Shown here one piece after another: positions 18,425 through 28,539 of a stretch of 64,000 nucleotides of DNA. Source of the stretch: Turritopsis dohrnii (Eukaryota > Cnidaria > Hydrozoa > Anthoathecata > Oceaniidae). Where the stretch lies: the NCBI GenBank assembly GCA_027922465.2, contig BQMF02000037.1, forward strand, positions 992,001-1,056,000, written 5' to 3'. Both the position numbers and the translations under genes were made by a program. A model generated the notes under the pieces. The model saw only the letters and a program-made list of their open reading frames with translations. It made no database searches and was not told the DNA's origin. Numbering within the stretch: position 1 is the stretch's first letter; the number at the start of each line of letters is the position of its first letter.

Positions 18425-19453
18425 TTATGACGTCAACGCGTCCCGTTCAACTTCCCAGTGCTTTTTGAACTTCTTTTTAGGACGACCGGAAGTATCTTCG
18501 TCGACCGTCTCCACGTCAATAACAAGGGAATCACTTTCACTTTCGTCCATGAGGGAATGATCCGTCTGGTGATCGTCTATAGAACCTGTCTGGTTGTCGA
18601 TGCTATGGGAATGGCCGTTCTTCTTGCTATGTTCATATGGTATTGGTGAGACATTATTCGGAATGGAACTCTCAACTGGGATCTGAAGCCGTTTCTGTAG
18701 GTTATTAAGTTCTTCGATCAATGAAACGTAAGCAGGCGACTGATCGGCGTATGTCGGTTTGGAAATCGGCAGGTCAAAGTGACGTAGTGGATATGACGAA
18801 GGACGGATATTTTCGTGCTCTTCGTGTGAAGTCCTCCGGTATAACGTTTCTCTGTTAGGAAGATGGTGAAAATGATGTTTAGACGCACGGAAGTTGGTCG
18901 TGCAATTCGATTCGTACGGATGATTTGGTGCAGTTCGTACAGGAAAACCTGCTCTCAGATGATGGCGAAGTTGATTGTCGCACGTTTCTCGAGTGAGTAA
19001 AACGTTCATTTCGTGGCCTTTCGTTTCTTTCAGTTTTTTGTAGACTCGATAAGACTCGTTGATATTGTTAGTACGTTCGATATCGAAAGGTTGACGATAA
19101 TGAGAGTAATAGTACTCCATGCGTTGTCTTTGCAAATTTCGTTCTCTGATATTATTTTTCAGTGCTTCTATCATGTGTCTGTGCGCCGCCATATTCAGCT
19201 CTCCCAAAGTACAAGGGATATATTTTGCAGAACGCTGTTGCCGATGAACCGATCGACAACGAGGAGCTTCTTGATGTCCACCAAATGAAGAAGCCGGCAA
19301 ATACTCGGTGCGAACGAACGAATGTTCGCTATCAAACGACTCTACCCGGTAGTAGTCGCCGTCAAGATGACAGTTCAAAAACGAGGCTTCGTACGGTGGT
19401 GTGTGTTTTACTGGGAAGATTCCAGTGATGTACGGACTTGGTTGGATTGCCAT
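18425..19453 (-). CDS. Orphan 342-aa polar protein, single long exon
   Basis: A 342-codon minus-strand frame with an ATG start and clearly higher GC than the surrounding DNA. A splice acceptor (TTGATTCCAG) lies three bases before the ATG, so an untranslated or short coding exon probably precedes it. The protein is rich in H, R, S, E and Y and has no signal peptide, membrane segment or catalytic motif I recognise. A helical charged stretch lies around residues 85-145. The C-terminus goes from an acidic tract (MDESESDSLVIDVETVDED) to a basic GRPKKKFKKHWE, like an AT-hook core or nuclear localisation signal, so a nuclear role is a guess. It is convergent with the weak exon at 18033. Family unknown; a real gene is likely. 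Confidence 0.65.
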   Translation of the reverse strand: MAIQPSPYITGIFPVKHTPPYEASFLNCHLDGDYYRVESFDSEHSFVRTEYLPASSFGGHQEAPRCRSVHRQQRSAKYIPCTLGELNMAAHRHMIEALKNNIRERNLQRQRMEYYYSHYRQPFDIERTNNINESYRVYKKLKETKGHEMNVLLTRETCDNQLRHHLRAGFPVRTAPNHPYESNCTTNFRASKHHFHHLPNRETLYRRTSHEEHENIRPSSYPLRHFDLPISKPTYADQSPAYVSLIEELNNLQKRLQIPVESSIPNNVSPIPYEHSKKNGHSHSIDNQTGSIDDHQTDHSLMDESESDSLVIDVETVDEDTSGRPKKKFKKHWEVERDALTS

Positions 19454-20685
19454 AGCCTGGAATCAACGAAACAAAACTTGAGTTCAGATTTGTTATCACA
19501 AGGCAGGTGACTTCAAAACAGTCGAAAGCTTCACGAAGTTTTTTTAAAGAACCTTTACACACTTTATTTTTTACATGAGAATACACTGTGATATGCAGGT
19601 AACGTAAAAGTACAGACTACATCTTACTAAAAGTATTCAGGTTTAGAATGGTCTGGAATTTACGAATGTTGTAAGAATATAGCTCAGGCTCAATCAGCTT
19701 TTCAGTATTGTTATAGAAAAGAGTGTATTCATCAAAAATTTACTGCCACACATCAAATTGAGGACCGCATGGATAAATGTCCTATAATAAGACGTAAGCA
19801 TGATTTTGAAGGAGTCTTTGAATACGACTCCGTGCCTAGTGGCTAGAAATAATCTAATCAAGAACTTGTATTGGATAGAAATTTTTTATGTTAAACAAAA
19901 TGCTTTAAAGGAGAATTAACACCAAAATTATGTAATGGTTTTTGTTAAATAAATCGATTCTAAATTGCACAATGTGACTTTTTACAAAGCATTATTTATT
20001 TTACGCAATTCTTTCGTTAGTTATGCAAGGACGTAGAATCAGAGGGGGGCTTGGGGGCTTGAGCCCCCCCAACTTTTTTGTCAATTATGAGAAATTTGTT
20101 TTTGCCTTTCCTAAAAATTGAAAATCATGTTGAAATTATAGATTTGAGTGCTTTTATAGGCAATCTAGAGGTAGTATTTTTCAAAAAATTTCTTGGCGCA
20201 ACGGCCCCAACCATGGTGGGGCCTCTTTCAACAATAGAGATTTATTGCTGGTTGCTAAATTTCTAAAGTTTGTTTTCGAATTCATCACCCTCACTTTATT
20301 ATTTTGCTCACATAAGAAAATTTCATTGACTTTACAGGAGGTAATACAGGATTTGAATTCGGGCAGCGCTAGTGACACGCGAATCTCACTTGTGAGGCAA
20401 AAACTTGGCAGCTAGCTAGGGGTCCGGGCGGTGGGCGCTGTAAATTTTCGATTTGGGTCCTATATTGGCCTAAAACCCTGCTACCTTGTTAGCAGGAAAT
20501 ATATCGATTAAAAAAAGAAAAAAGAATCGCTCAAAACTTATTGTAAGTTAACGTTTTAATACTCTTTTTCTTCTTGGAGAATTAAGCATTCATTTCAGAA
20601 GGTAGATTGATTACCAACGGAACAACAATCTCTGAGACGTCCTTTGCATGTGCTGGCACGGAGTTACAACGCTTTGTTTATCACC

Positions 20686-20815
20686 TACCTTATATCAGGG
20701 GAAAAAAGTCGGGGAAAAGTGACCAATTTTTTTTATTTTGCCGACCAAATTTTCCCCCGACTTTTCTGCACCCGACCAAAAATTTTCCCCGACTTTTTTT
20801 TTCCCCGATAAGGTA
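20686..20815. repeat. 130-bp hairpin element
   Basis: Left arm TACCTTATATCAGGGGAAAA continuing to AGTCGGGGAAAA; right arm is its near-complement, ending TTCCCCGATAAGGTA. The GTCGGG core recurs inside. It is a near-palindrome of MITE type with no coding capacity. Confidence 0.7.
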
Positions 20816-21065
20816 TACTTGCTTTTATTGAATGGCCCCTAATAATACGAATACCCAAGAAAAGAAACTTAGTCAGAATATAGTACTCAAATAATGACAT
20901 AATGTGCGCAGACTGTCTTTTGTGTATTTTTAGCTTTTATTGTGTATTTTTAAATAGAGCTGGTTTCCAGAGACTTCTTTTGCTACACATCCAGTCTCCA
21001 AGTTCTGGTCACGGGTGTTAACAAAAAGGTGATTGATCGATTCATGCATATATATAGTGAAACTT

Positions 21066-21308
21066 TTAGATCCATGATCCATTGAATATACAAAAGTTCA
21101 AACATGAGGAAGTGAGGTTTGAATTTGGGCGCCAAGATTTTGATGCTATGGCTTTCGACCTGTATTGCCCCCGGAACTCGTCATCGCTATAGTCTAACTC
21201 TCCTGTATAACCATACATTAAATCACCATCCAAACTTTCATTTGAGCTTTCCCAAGAGTAATCTTGAGGAATAATGGAAGAAACAGTGTCTGTCTTTGAA
21301 GAAGACAT
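21066..21308 (-). CDS. Short polar open frame, possible first exon or repeat remnant
   Basis: ATG-initiated 80-codon minus-strand frame starting MSSSKTDTVSSIIPQDYSWE and containing GELDYSDDEFRGQYR. The composition is coding-like (acidic, serine-rich) for the first about 60 residues and then turns random. Such acidic N-termini are common in transposon-derived proteins. Product unknown. Confidence 0.25.
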   Translation of the reverse strand: MSSSKTDTVSSIIPQDYSWESSNESLDGDLMYGYTGELDYSDDEFRGQYRSKAIASKSWRPNSNLTSSCLNFCIFNGSWI

Positions 21309-21490
21309 GTTGACTCATGATTTTTAGTCTGACATTTCAAAGGAAGAAATTCTAGAAGTGCAACTGTTACGTCACAGTGAATTTTTTAAATCCTTTATTA
21401 AAGGGAAAATATATTGTATATCATAAAATTTTATAAATAAGCCTTTATTATAAATATACATAAGGACCAATTTAAGCCAACCCAGTGGGT

Positions 21491-21582
21491 AAAATCATCA
21501 AAAAATCACTGCGACGAAGAGCATTTTTATTGAAATAGTGTTTATAGAAATGCACTCATTCGCAGGGATTTTCAACAAATTT
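21491..21582. repeat. Hairpin repeat family, copy 2
   Basis: Contains TCACTGCGACGAAGAGCATT and, after a short AT spacer, ATGCACTCATTCGCAGGGAT, the imperfect complement. See copy 1 at 9443. Confidence 0.75.
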
Positions 21583-21917
21583 GCGCGCTAGGAAGTTGTA
21601 TTTTTGACGTTAATTCTCCTTCTTAAAAAATGTTTTTTAGAGAAAGTACGAAGTTAAGTAGTACGTAAATAAACAAGGACGAAACTAAAAAGTTGAAATG
21701 AAACATGACAATAGACTTTTACGAAAGTAACATGTCTGGCATAAAGGCAAGTCCAGGCACGTGTATATATGCGTCTAAATTAAACGATTTGGGATTCGTA
21801 TGGAGGTTCTTACCAAAAAAATTGACTTTCCCTCCAGTCTTGCATGTAAGAATGTGCGGAAATTAATAGACCAGTGAAAAACAGAAATTAAACGATTTCG
21901 TCGAAGTATCTTTAATA

Positions 21918-22386
21918 CACGCTTTTTTTTTTATAAGAACAATTTTATAAGAACACGAGCCTCAGATTTGGTCAAAAAATAAGAACAAAATAAGAACAAC
22001 CCGAGGCTCAAATTAATGTTTCAAAAATTAAGAACAGCCTAAGCCTGAATTTTCTTATAAAATAAGAACAACTCATGATAGGAACAACTCATGACGTGAA
22101 TTCTCTCACTGTCAAATGGTTTAGAAGTTGTTGTTTTTTTCACCTTGCATACTCATATCGGGTCATTACTGAACAGCAACCATGCTTTTAAACAGTTGCT
22201 TTTCAAAAGATTTATTTTAATTTTACTGGAAGTTCTATAAATAAGAACAAAATGAGGCTGAAATCTGAAACTTTGTTCTTAAAGCTAAGAACAAAATAAG
22301 AACAATTCAGGCTGAAAAAGGCTCAAAAAATAAGAACAGCCAGCCTCAGCTCAGATTTTACTGGTTCTTATAAAAAAAAAAGCGTG
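21918..22386. mobile_element. TA-flanked element with TTATAAGAACAA termini
   Basis: Begins CACGCTTTTTTTTTTTATAA and ends with the complement TTATAAAAAAAAAAGCGTG, with TA on both sides. The word AATAAGAACAA or its variants repeats many times inside, and GAGCCTCAG/CAGGCTGA words recur in both orientations. It is non-coding. A broken relative lies at about 9990-10114. Confidence 0.75.
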
Positions 22387-23638
22387 TAATTCTAAAGTCG
22401 ACCACTTTAGTAAACGCAGACAGGTTTCACATTTGTTATTGTCCGAAGTATTAATTTTATACAATGCAAATTTAATCTAATTGACGTTTTAACATGTTTT
22501 TCTTATATAGTAAGAAACTGATAATTTTCTTGAGGATGCTAAAGATAACGAACGGTTTATAAATAGAACTTGAAAGCTGCAATCTTCTTCATTATATTTA
22601 GTAACTATATATATTATTAACATTAAAAAATCTTTTGATTTAAAATTTATCAGCTTTTGTTGGCGAGATTCTTCTCTCAAAACCGAAAAGATGTTCTCGT
22701 TTGTCCAAACAGAAATAGCGATGTCTCGACTGCTAATTATCGATGTAAGCAAGATGGTACATATTACTACTACAGGATTCTAAGAAACACATTGAAAAAT
22801 GTGAAGACTTTCGCTTCTCTGCAATGTATCTTTTGTTTTTATGTGCCATTTTATGACTGAGCTAACTTTTCTGAAAGTACTTTCCTATTTCATTTCGATT
22901 CCACAAATTAGTTCGACAAAAACCAAAACTTTTCGTTTCGGCCAAAGCTCTCTTAACTTTTTTTTTACCTGAGAAACTCTACGGCAATAATTTCCAACGA
23001 CGAGAAAAGTTTATTATAACACTGGTTTTAATACTGGAAACTGCAATAATACTATTAGGGCGTACGTAAATACTTCTTCAAAATATAATATGTTCAGAAA
23101 ACATGAATGAATGAACAAAATATGTATCAACACGAAATTAAATCTGAACGAAAAACATACGTACCATCGTTCCTAGCTGACGTGATAAAACTTGTGTTTA
23201 GAAAAATGCTTTTTCGGTGAATTTTTATCTGTTGAAGCCACGTGCGCACTATTGCTGCATTATTCTAAAAAACAAGAATAAGCCACCAGATAGTATTATG
23301 CTTTTGCAGGCTTAATTATCTATTCAAACTGGTGTCGATTATTTTTTTTAAATTCTCAAGACAATACAATTTACGTTAGTGATTAAAACCTGGTTTTCAT
23401 CTGGTAAGCAACATAAAAATTCAAAGTTCATATCTGAAGTAATCAATAAGTAATCAAAGATAATATATAAAAATTTTGAATGATTCCCTGAAAAAAAATC
23501 TCTGTTAGTTTGAGAAAATATCCAACATACGCCAAGCACAATTTTTAAAACTTACAGTCATGGTGCAAATATGAACTCAGTGGAAACCATGTTTTCTATT
23601 TTTATTGCTAAATCGAATTGTGTTATTGTTATTCGCAG

Positions 23639-23727
23639 GTGTGGGCACCAGCGTCACAAATCTTCTCGAAAACATAATTGACTATAGAAATCAGTATGAT
23701 GGCCTACGAGTCGTGTACCTACCATAA
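23639..23727 (+). CDS. Weak candidate terminal exon
   Basis: An acceptor (TTATTCGCAG) is followed by 28 open codons beginning VGTSVTNLLENIIDYRNQYD and a TAA, with AATAAA-like sequence about 40 bases later. The residue string looks coding-like, but the length is easily reached by chance and no upstream exon was found. Confidence 0.2.
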
Positions 23728-24624
23728 ATATTGAAAAAAATAGAAAACTTTGTGTGGTACCTGTCAATAAACTGTGATCATAATTTGTCGTTCACGTTTT
23801 CATTATATGCAAACATAACTAGCGTGGGGAGAGTGACGTCTTTTGAACATGAATTTTTAAAACAGGTATTAAAATCATAGATCTGGTTGCAAATAAAATT
23901 CTAGTATCCTGTCTCCAAAATCATATTGCAAATATGGTAGAGCTCAAAAAGTTATTGTAGTTTTAGTGACATGTCATTTATAAAATGCAGTGCAATTTTT
24001 GCAGCTAACATTTCTCATCCTCGCAACAATTTAAAGTATGATTGGTATTACATCTGTAATTTATTGGAGAGCTTCCACTCTGAGTTGATTGATGAAAGAA
24101 TGAAGTTATAGCATTTACTATGTCAGAAGTTATACACAGCAACAAAATATATAAAATAAACAGAATTTTCTGAAAAGGCTTTGCATAACAACTTTTTGTA
24201 CGTATTATCCCCCAAAATAACATTTTTGGACGACGGAATCCTTAACACTAGCCAGGAAACCCATCTACTCTTACCCTTCTTGAGAGAAGGTAGCTGGGAC
24301 TTCTGGCTACTTTATTTTTCTATTATTTTTTTTAATCGATATATTTCCTGCATCCATCAATATGGTTCTTCTTACAGAGAAAGCGTAAAGGATAAAATAT
24401 ATGTGCATGGTGTTACGTATAATGTATAAAAACGTATAATAATAAATATTACGGACATAAGTTATACTAAATTAGATTAAATTAAGAAATAGGCTAACAA
24501 GGTAGAAGGGTTGAGTGGGTCCTACAAATCCTACAAAAGAGTAAAAATATTTCAGCAATGGAAACAATAAAGTGCAGTAATATTCGCGTGAATAAAGAGA
24601 TCGTTTTGGCAAAACTTTATCTCC

Positions 24625-25620
24625 TTAAACTTGATCGTACTTACCACTAAACCAAATCAAAAACAAGACTTTTATGGAGATTCGATAGTAAACAAAGAAT
24701 AAAGACTTATAGGTGTGTTTTCCGAACATCTTCAGCAATATAGCAGCGTTCCGGTTTTCAACGCTGGGTCTGAGAAGTGGTATTTGGTGGGAGGAAAAAC
24801 AATACTTCGTGACTTTTAGATTTTCAATTTCCGGATGTGATGGGATATTGTCGATTATCAATGCAACATGTCTTCCTTTAGTATGTAATTTCTTGTCCAT
24901 GCATATCTCTGACCCACTCTTCAAACAACACACAATCCATCCAGCTTTTAAGTTGATTTCTGTAGTGGCATGGCAAAAAACTTGATGTTCTTGAAACATC
25001 GTGGATTTTTGGCCTTTCCAATAACGAACATGAGTAACTTTTTTCCAACTGCATTAGCTGCTGCCAATCCAGTAATGCGAATTTTACTCAACTTTCCGCC
25101 ATAACATTTCTCAGATTTGAATTGATGCGTCTTATTTGGAAGGTATTAGTAAAACAGTCCAAATTCATCTACGTTATAAATGTTCTTAAGCTCGTAGTTT
25201 GATAAAAGAGTGGGAAGAGAGTTTTCCCTTGTAGTTTCGTTCCTTCCACCGCCGTAGCCAGCCATCTTATGCCTGGACGTTTTTGCTTGGCGAATGCAAT
25301 CGTTTCTTCTTGGATCATGGCTGCAGATAACGGAACATTTTGACTTCACAGGCTGTTAAACCAATTCACAACAGCCTTGTTTACCAATTCAAAGCTACCT
25401 GTTCTCAACTTTTTTAGCGTTTAGCGTAAGCTCCCATTTCTATTGAACCCATAACTTTCTCTTTGTTCTTGGCCCAAGTTGAGAAAGTGTTTTTGGTACA
25501 TTATATTTTGCAGTTACATCTTTATCACTCATCCCTTTTTCAAGATCCTTCAGAGCCTGGCATTTCTCGCCAAGACTTTCGTGGTTGTACTTGCGTTTTC
25601 CAGGGATTACCATCTGCCTT
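24625..25620 (-). pseudogene. Broken pogo/Tigger-type DDE transposase
   Basis: Reading the minus strand from about 25620, pieces in shifting frames match the pogo/Tigger order. First comes a CENPB-like N-terminal helix-turn-helix (KYNHESLGEKCQALKDLEKG, then KDVTAKYNVPK). Next is the second DNA-binding half (VVNWFNSL ... NVPLSAAMIQEE). Then the catalytic start LLSNYELKNIYNVDEFGLFY, the family's 'IYNADETGLFW' block, is followed by a stop, HQFKSEKCYGGKLSKIRITG, VIGKAKNPRCFKN, and later HVALIIDNIPSHP, the 'LLLDNASSH' block. Several in-frame stops and frameshifts show it is dead. Terminal inverted repeats were not located with confidence. Confidence 0.85.
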
Positions 25621-25719
25621 GCTCGTTGATAGCAAACGAGAAGAAGTGACAGGAAAGAATGAAAGAAAGTTTACTAAACTGAAAGTAAAAAAAGTTTACA
25701 GAGGTATTTAGTGCATGTT

Positions 25720-27180
25720 TACAGTAGAAAATCTTCTGCAAAATATAGAAAGTTACCTCACATAAGCATAAAAGCAGTTTTTCCAAACGAAGAAAGCAGT
25801 TTTATGTTTTTCAGTGTATAAATATGGTAGCGTAATTTCAGTGGAAAAAAAATAGCAGAAGAAAGTGTTTTAAGTATATGTTTACAGTAGGAAAGTGTCC
25901 TGGAAAGTAAATAAAGTATTATTAAATTGTTTACAGATATGAAATATAGAAATTAAACAGCGATGAGGTCAGCAGTATCGTAAATGACGAAATTAGCGTC
26001 CGGGGCTACAATTTCAACCTTTAGAGAAGAGGGCTTATTTGGTATGGGTGGCTCAGGGGCGCTTATTAAATTTTCATATCATGGTATTTAGGTATCTTTT
26101 CAATATTTTTCTTTCTAAAATTAGGCAATGTCCGAAATAATGTTCTTCATGATCGGAATCGACAACAAGGAAATCAGATGCTGCTGTAAATGGATATTGA
26201 AATGGATCAGCATCTTTTTCTGTCAAGGTTGAAAGTTGGCTTCTTAAAATTAAATATCGTCTACGGTACATGTTTTGGGCGCGACTGACCATTAATCAGC
26301 GTTTGTCCGGTGGTAGTGGTGTCAGGCACTGGCCTGAGTATCCTAAACAGAGCGCGCAAGGCTAGTTACAATTTACATCAGTTGAAGCAATGATAAAGCA
26401 GTGATCTCTGTAGTAGAATATAATGACCCCCCATATATACATTATCATATAATGTATTAAAAATAACTTTCGTAAATCCCAAATAGAAAAAAAAATATTT
26501 TGGTAGTGAAAGTTCAAGCAAACGTTTTTCGAAAGCATACTAGAATAGACTTTACAAAGTTCCAAAACATGATTTCTACAAGGATGATAGTCAAAAAATA
26601 TTGAAACAAACAGTTATCGTGTCGGATGGACAAAATGCTAATACTTTTGTAACAGACTCCGCAGGTAGGAAGTAGCAGCGTTGACAGTCATTCTTCGTGG
26701 TGAACAACATGTGAGTGGTTTCCAAGGTCCTTTGAATTTACGACGGCACTTCAGCTTTTGCCGTCGTAAAGCTGCCGTAAATCAAAATTATGACGGCAAA
26801 CTTTTGTCGACAGTGTTTTTTGAATACAAATACTTTCTTTTTCTTTGACAACTGGTGCCACCTTTATTACCTCTAAATGACCATTTCATTTCATCTTTTG
26901 AGAGGAAAACTCAAGAGAAACTGTCGAGACTTAAACAATAGCAAAACAATGGCGAGTTGTATCTAACATATGGGTGATTTTGGCAATTCCTGGGAATCCC
27001 CCTGACATATTCCGTTTATTCTTTCCATAGAAGAGGAATAGACGAAGAAGAATAGATGAAGAAGAATAGATGAAGAAGAATAAACGAAGATAGAAGGAGA
27101 GTCAGCTATCACATCCTTGAAGAGCTTGGGAAAGCTGAATGAAAATAGCTATATTGATTTGCAGGGGGAAATTAGATCTT
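25720..27180. other. Gap with repeat remnants
   Basis: Holds the second copy of the 17724-17880 repeat (26512-26660), a perfect 10-bp stem hairpin (TACGACGGCA ... TGCCGTCGTA, 26739-26768), and a short tandem array of a 15-bp GAAGAATAGATGAA-type unit at about 27030-27092. The minus frame at 26074-26292 is not supported by any splice or family evidence. Confidence 0.45.
26512..26660. repeat. Second copy of the 17724-17880 repeat
   Basis: Matches 17724-17880 over about 150 bases, including CAAGCAAACGTTTTTCGAAA, CCAAAACATGATTTC and AGTCAAAAAATATTGAAACA. Small indels break the frame that is open in the first copy. Confidence 0.7.
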
Positions 27181-27186
27181 GTTATG

Positions 27187-28130
27187 GATAAAATTAACAT
27201 GATAGAAGAAGAGATAAATAACATTCGCAAGACACAAAATCAAAAAGCAAGCAATTTGTTGTATGAAGAAGATGACATCTGAGATATCAAACAACCGCTT
27301 GTAACCGCACAAAATAAATGGACTGAAAAGGAAAAAGAACTTGGAAAAAGCAAGGTGGAAATCAAAGTTTTAAAAGATAATATCATACAAAAAGGAAACT
27401 ATTATCAAGAACTTGACCAAGCAGTTGCAATTTCATCACATAAAAATGCAAAACCTTACCACACGGATTCAAGGATTCAGCAGAAGGAACAACGTGTTGC
27501 TGAAATTGAGAAACGGTTGGAAACAATGAATCAGGAAAAGAATGAATTGGATGAAAAAGTCTCCAAATACAAGTTGAAATATCAGGGAGCGGAAGAAGAA
27601 CTGCAGCAGCAAATGCAGAAATCAGAGGAAAATATTTCAAACAGTAGGCAGTTCTCAGATCTGCAGAAGAAGCTATTGGACATGCAGAATGAAAAGACAG
27701 ACCACCTCCAACAAGTTGATAGATGTGTTGCGAAAATGGTAGATGAACAAGAAAAAATAAGGAAGGAATTGCAATCACTCCTAGAGGAAAGTGAGAAATG
27801 CAAGAAAGAAAAAGAACAGCAGATATGTGTGGTTTAGAAAATACGAAATTAAAGCAAGAAGAAAAGCTCAAAGAAACAAATCTCTTGTTGACTGAAAGAA
27901 CGAAAGAATTGATGGATGGAAGATAGGAAGAAGAAATGAAGAAATGTGCAGAATTGAGAAAAGGTTATTGGATATGTAGAAAGAAAAAAAAGATCACGAA
28001 GAACAGTTGAGTGAACTAAAGAAGGAACTGCAAAAACTTTTATGTGAGAATCATAAATGTAAGGAAGAAAAGGACCAGGAAATAGATCTTCTAAAAAATG
28101 TTAACCTTGACTCCTTAATACTATAAACAA
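27187..28130 (+). pseudogene. Degenerate coiled-coil coding sequence
   Basis: Overlapping plus-strand frames translate as charged heptad-type coiled coil (for example QQKEQRVAEIEKRLETMNQE and ELQSLLEESEKCKKEKEQQ), but the series is interrupted by stops near 27281, 27835 and 27925 and by frameshifts. The longest intact piece is 27355-27837 (160 codons). It leads directly into the Helitron-type fragment at 28130, so it may be the N-terminal part of the same mobile-element protein. A decayed host gene carried by the element is the alternative. Confidence 0.5.
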
Positions 28131-28480
28131 TATTGAAGATGAAGATGCAAACGAGATCGACTTGGTTAATGGCGATAACATTAGTGAAATTAAGATGAGG
28201 CTGCAACAAGAAGAAGATTCTAACCCTCCAGATGACTTTCGAATTGGAGCGTCTGAAACGGCATAATGTACCCGAGTTAGCTTTTGATACAGAAGACAAT
28301 TCAAACGTAACAATTGGTCCTGGTGAAAACAGAGAACCTTTACCAGTGATTTGTGATGAAAATTGTGAAATATTCGCCCACCCTTATTTATTTCCTACAG
28401 GCAAGTTCGGATTTGACCATAAAAGAAATATTAAATTAAGTCCTTGTGGATATTTCAATCAAATTTCAATCAGGCACTTC
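28130..28480 (+). mobile_element. Helitron polyprotein fragment (N-terminal part)
   Basis: After a frameshift near 28240 the translation reads NVTIGPGENREPLPVICDEN, CEIFAHPYLFPTGKFGF and NIKLSPCGYFNQ. This is the conserved region that precedes the 'helitron helicase-like' (Rep) domain in animal Helitrons (PGE..P.S...DE.CE.L.FP.LFPTG.FG ... KLSP.KYFNQRLLN). The match stops at YFNQ; Rep and helicase domains are missing. It is a truncated rolling-circle element. Confidence 0.8.
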
Positions 28481-28539
28481 ATTCAAATCCTGTTTATTAG
28501 TCAGACATTTTCAATATCGCGTGGAAATCTTTTTTAAAT

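Larger units (their letters stand above)
19454..24600. other. Repeat-rich gap with no recognised gene
   Basis: Contains an inverted C/G-rich tract near 20045-20075 (GGGGGGCTTGGGGGCTTGAG then CCCCCCC), the hairpin at 20686-20815, a hairpin-repeat copy at 21491-21582 and a TA-flanked element at 21918-22386. Small frames at 21066-21308 (-) and 23639-23727 (+) are considered separately; neither is identified. Confidence 0.45.

Noticed and set aside
27383..27871. 162-codon minus-strand frame opposite the coiled coil
   Set aside because: Antisense shadow of a purine-rich coiled-coil frame, which by composition lacks stops on the other strand.
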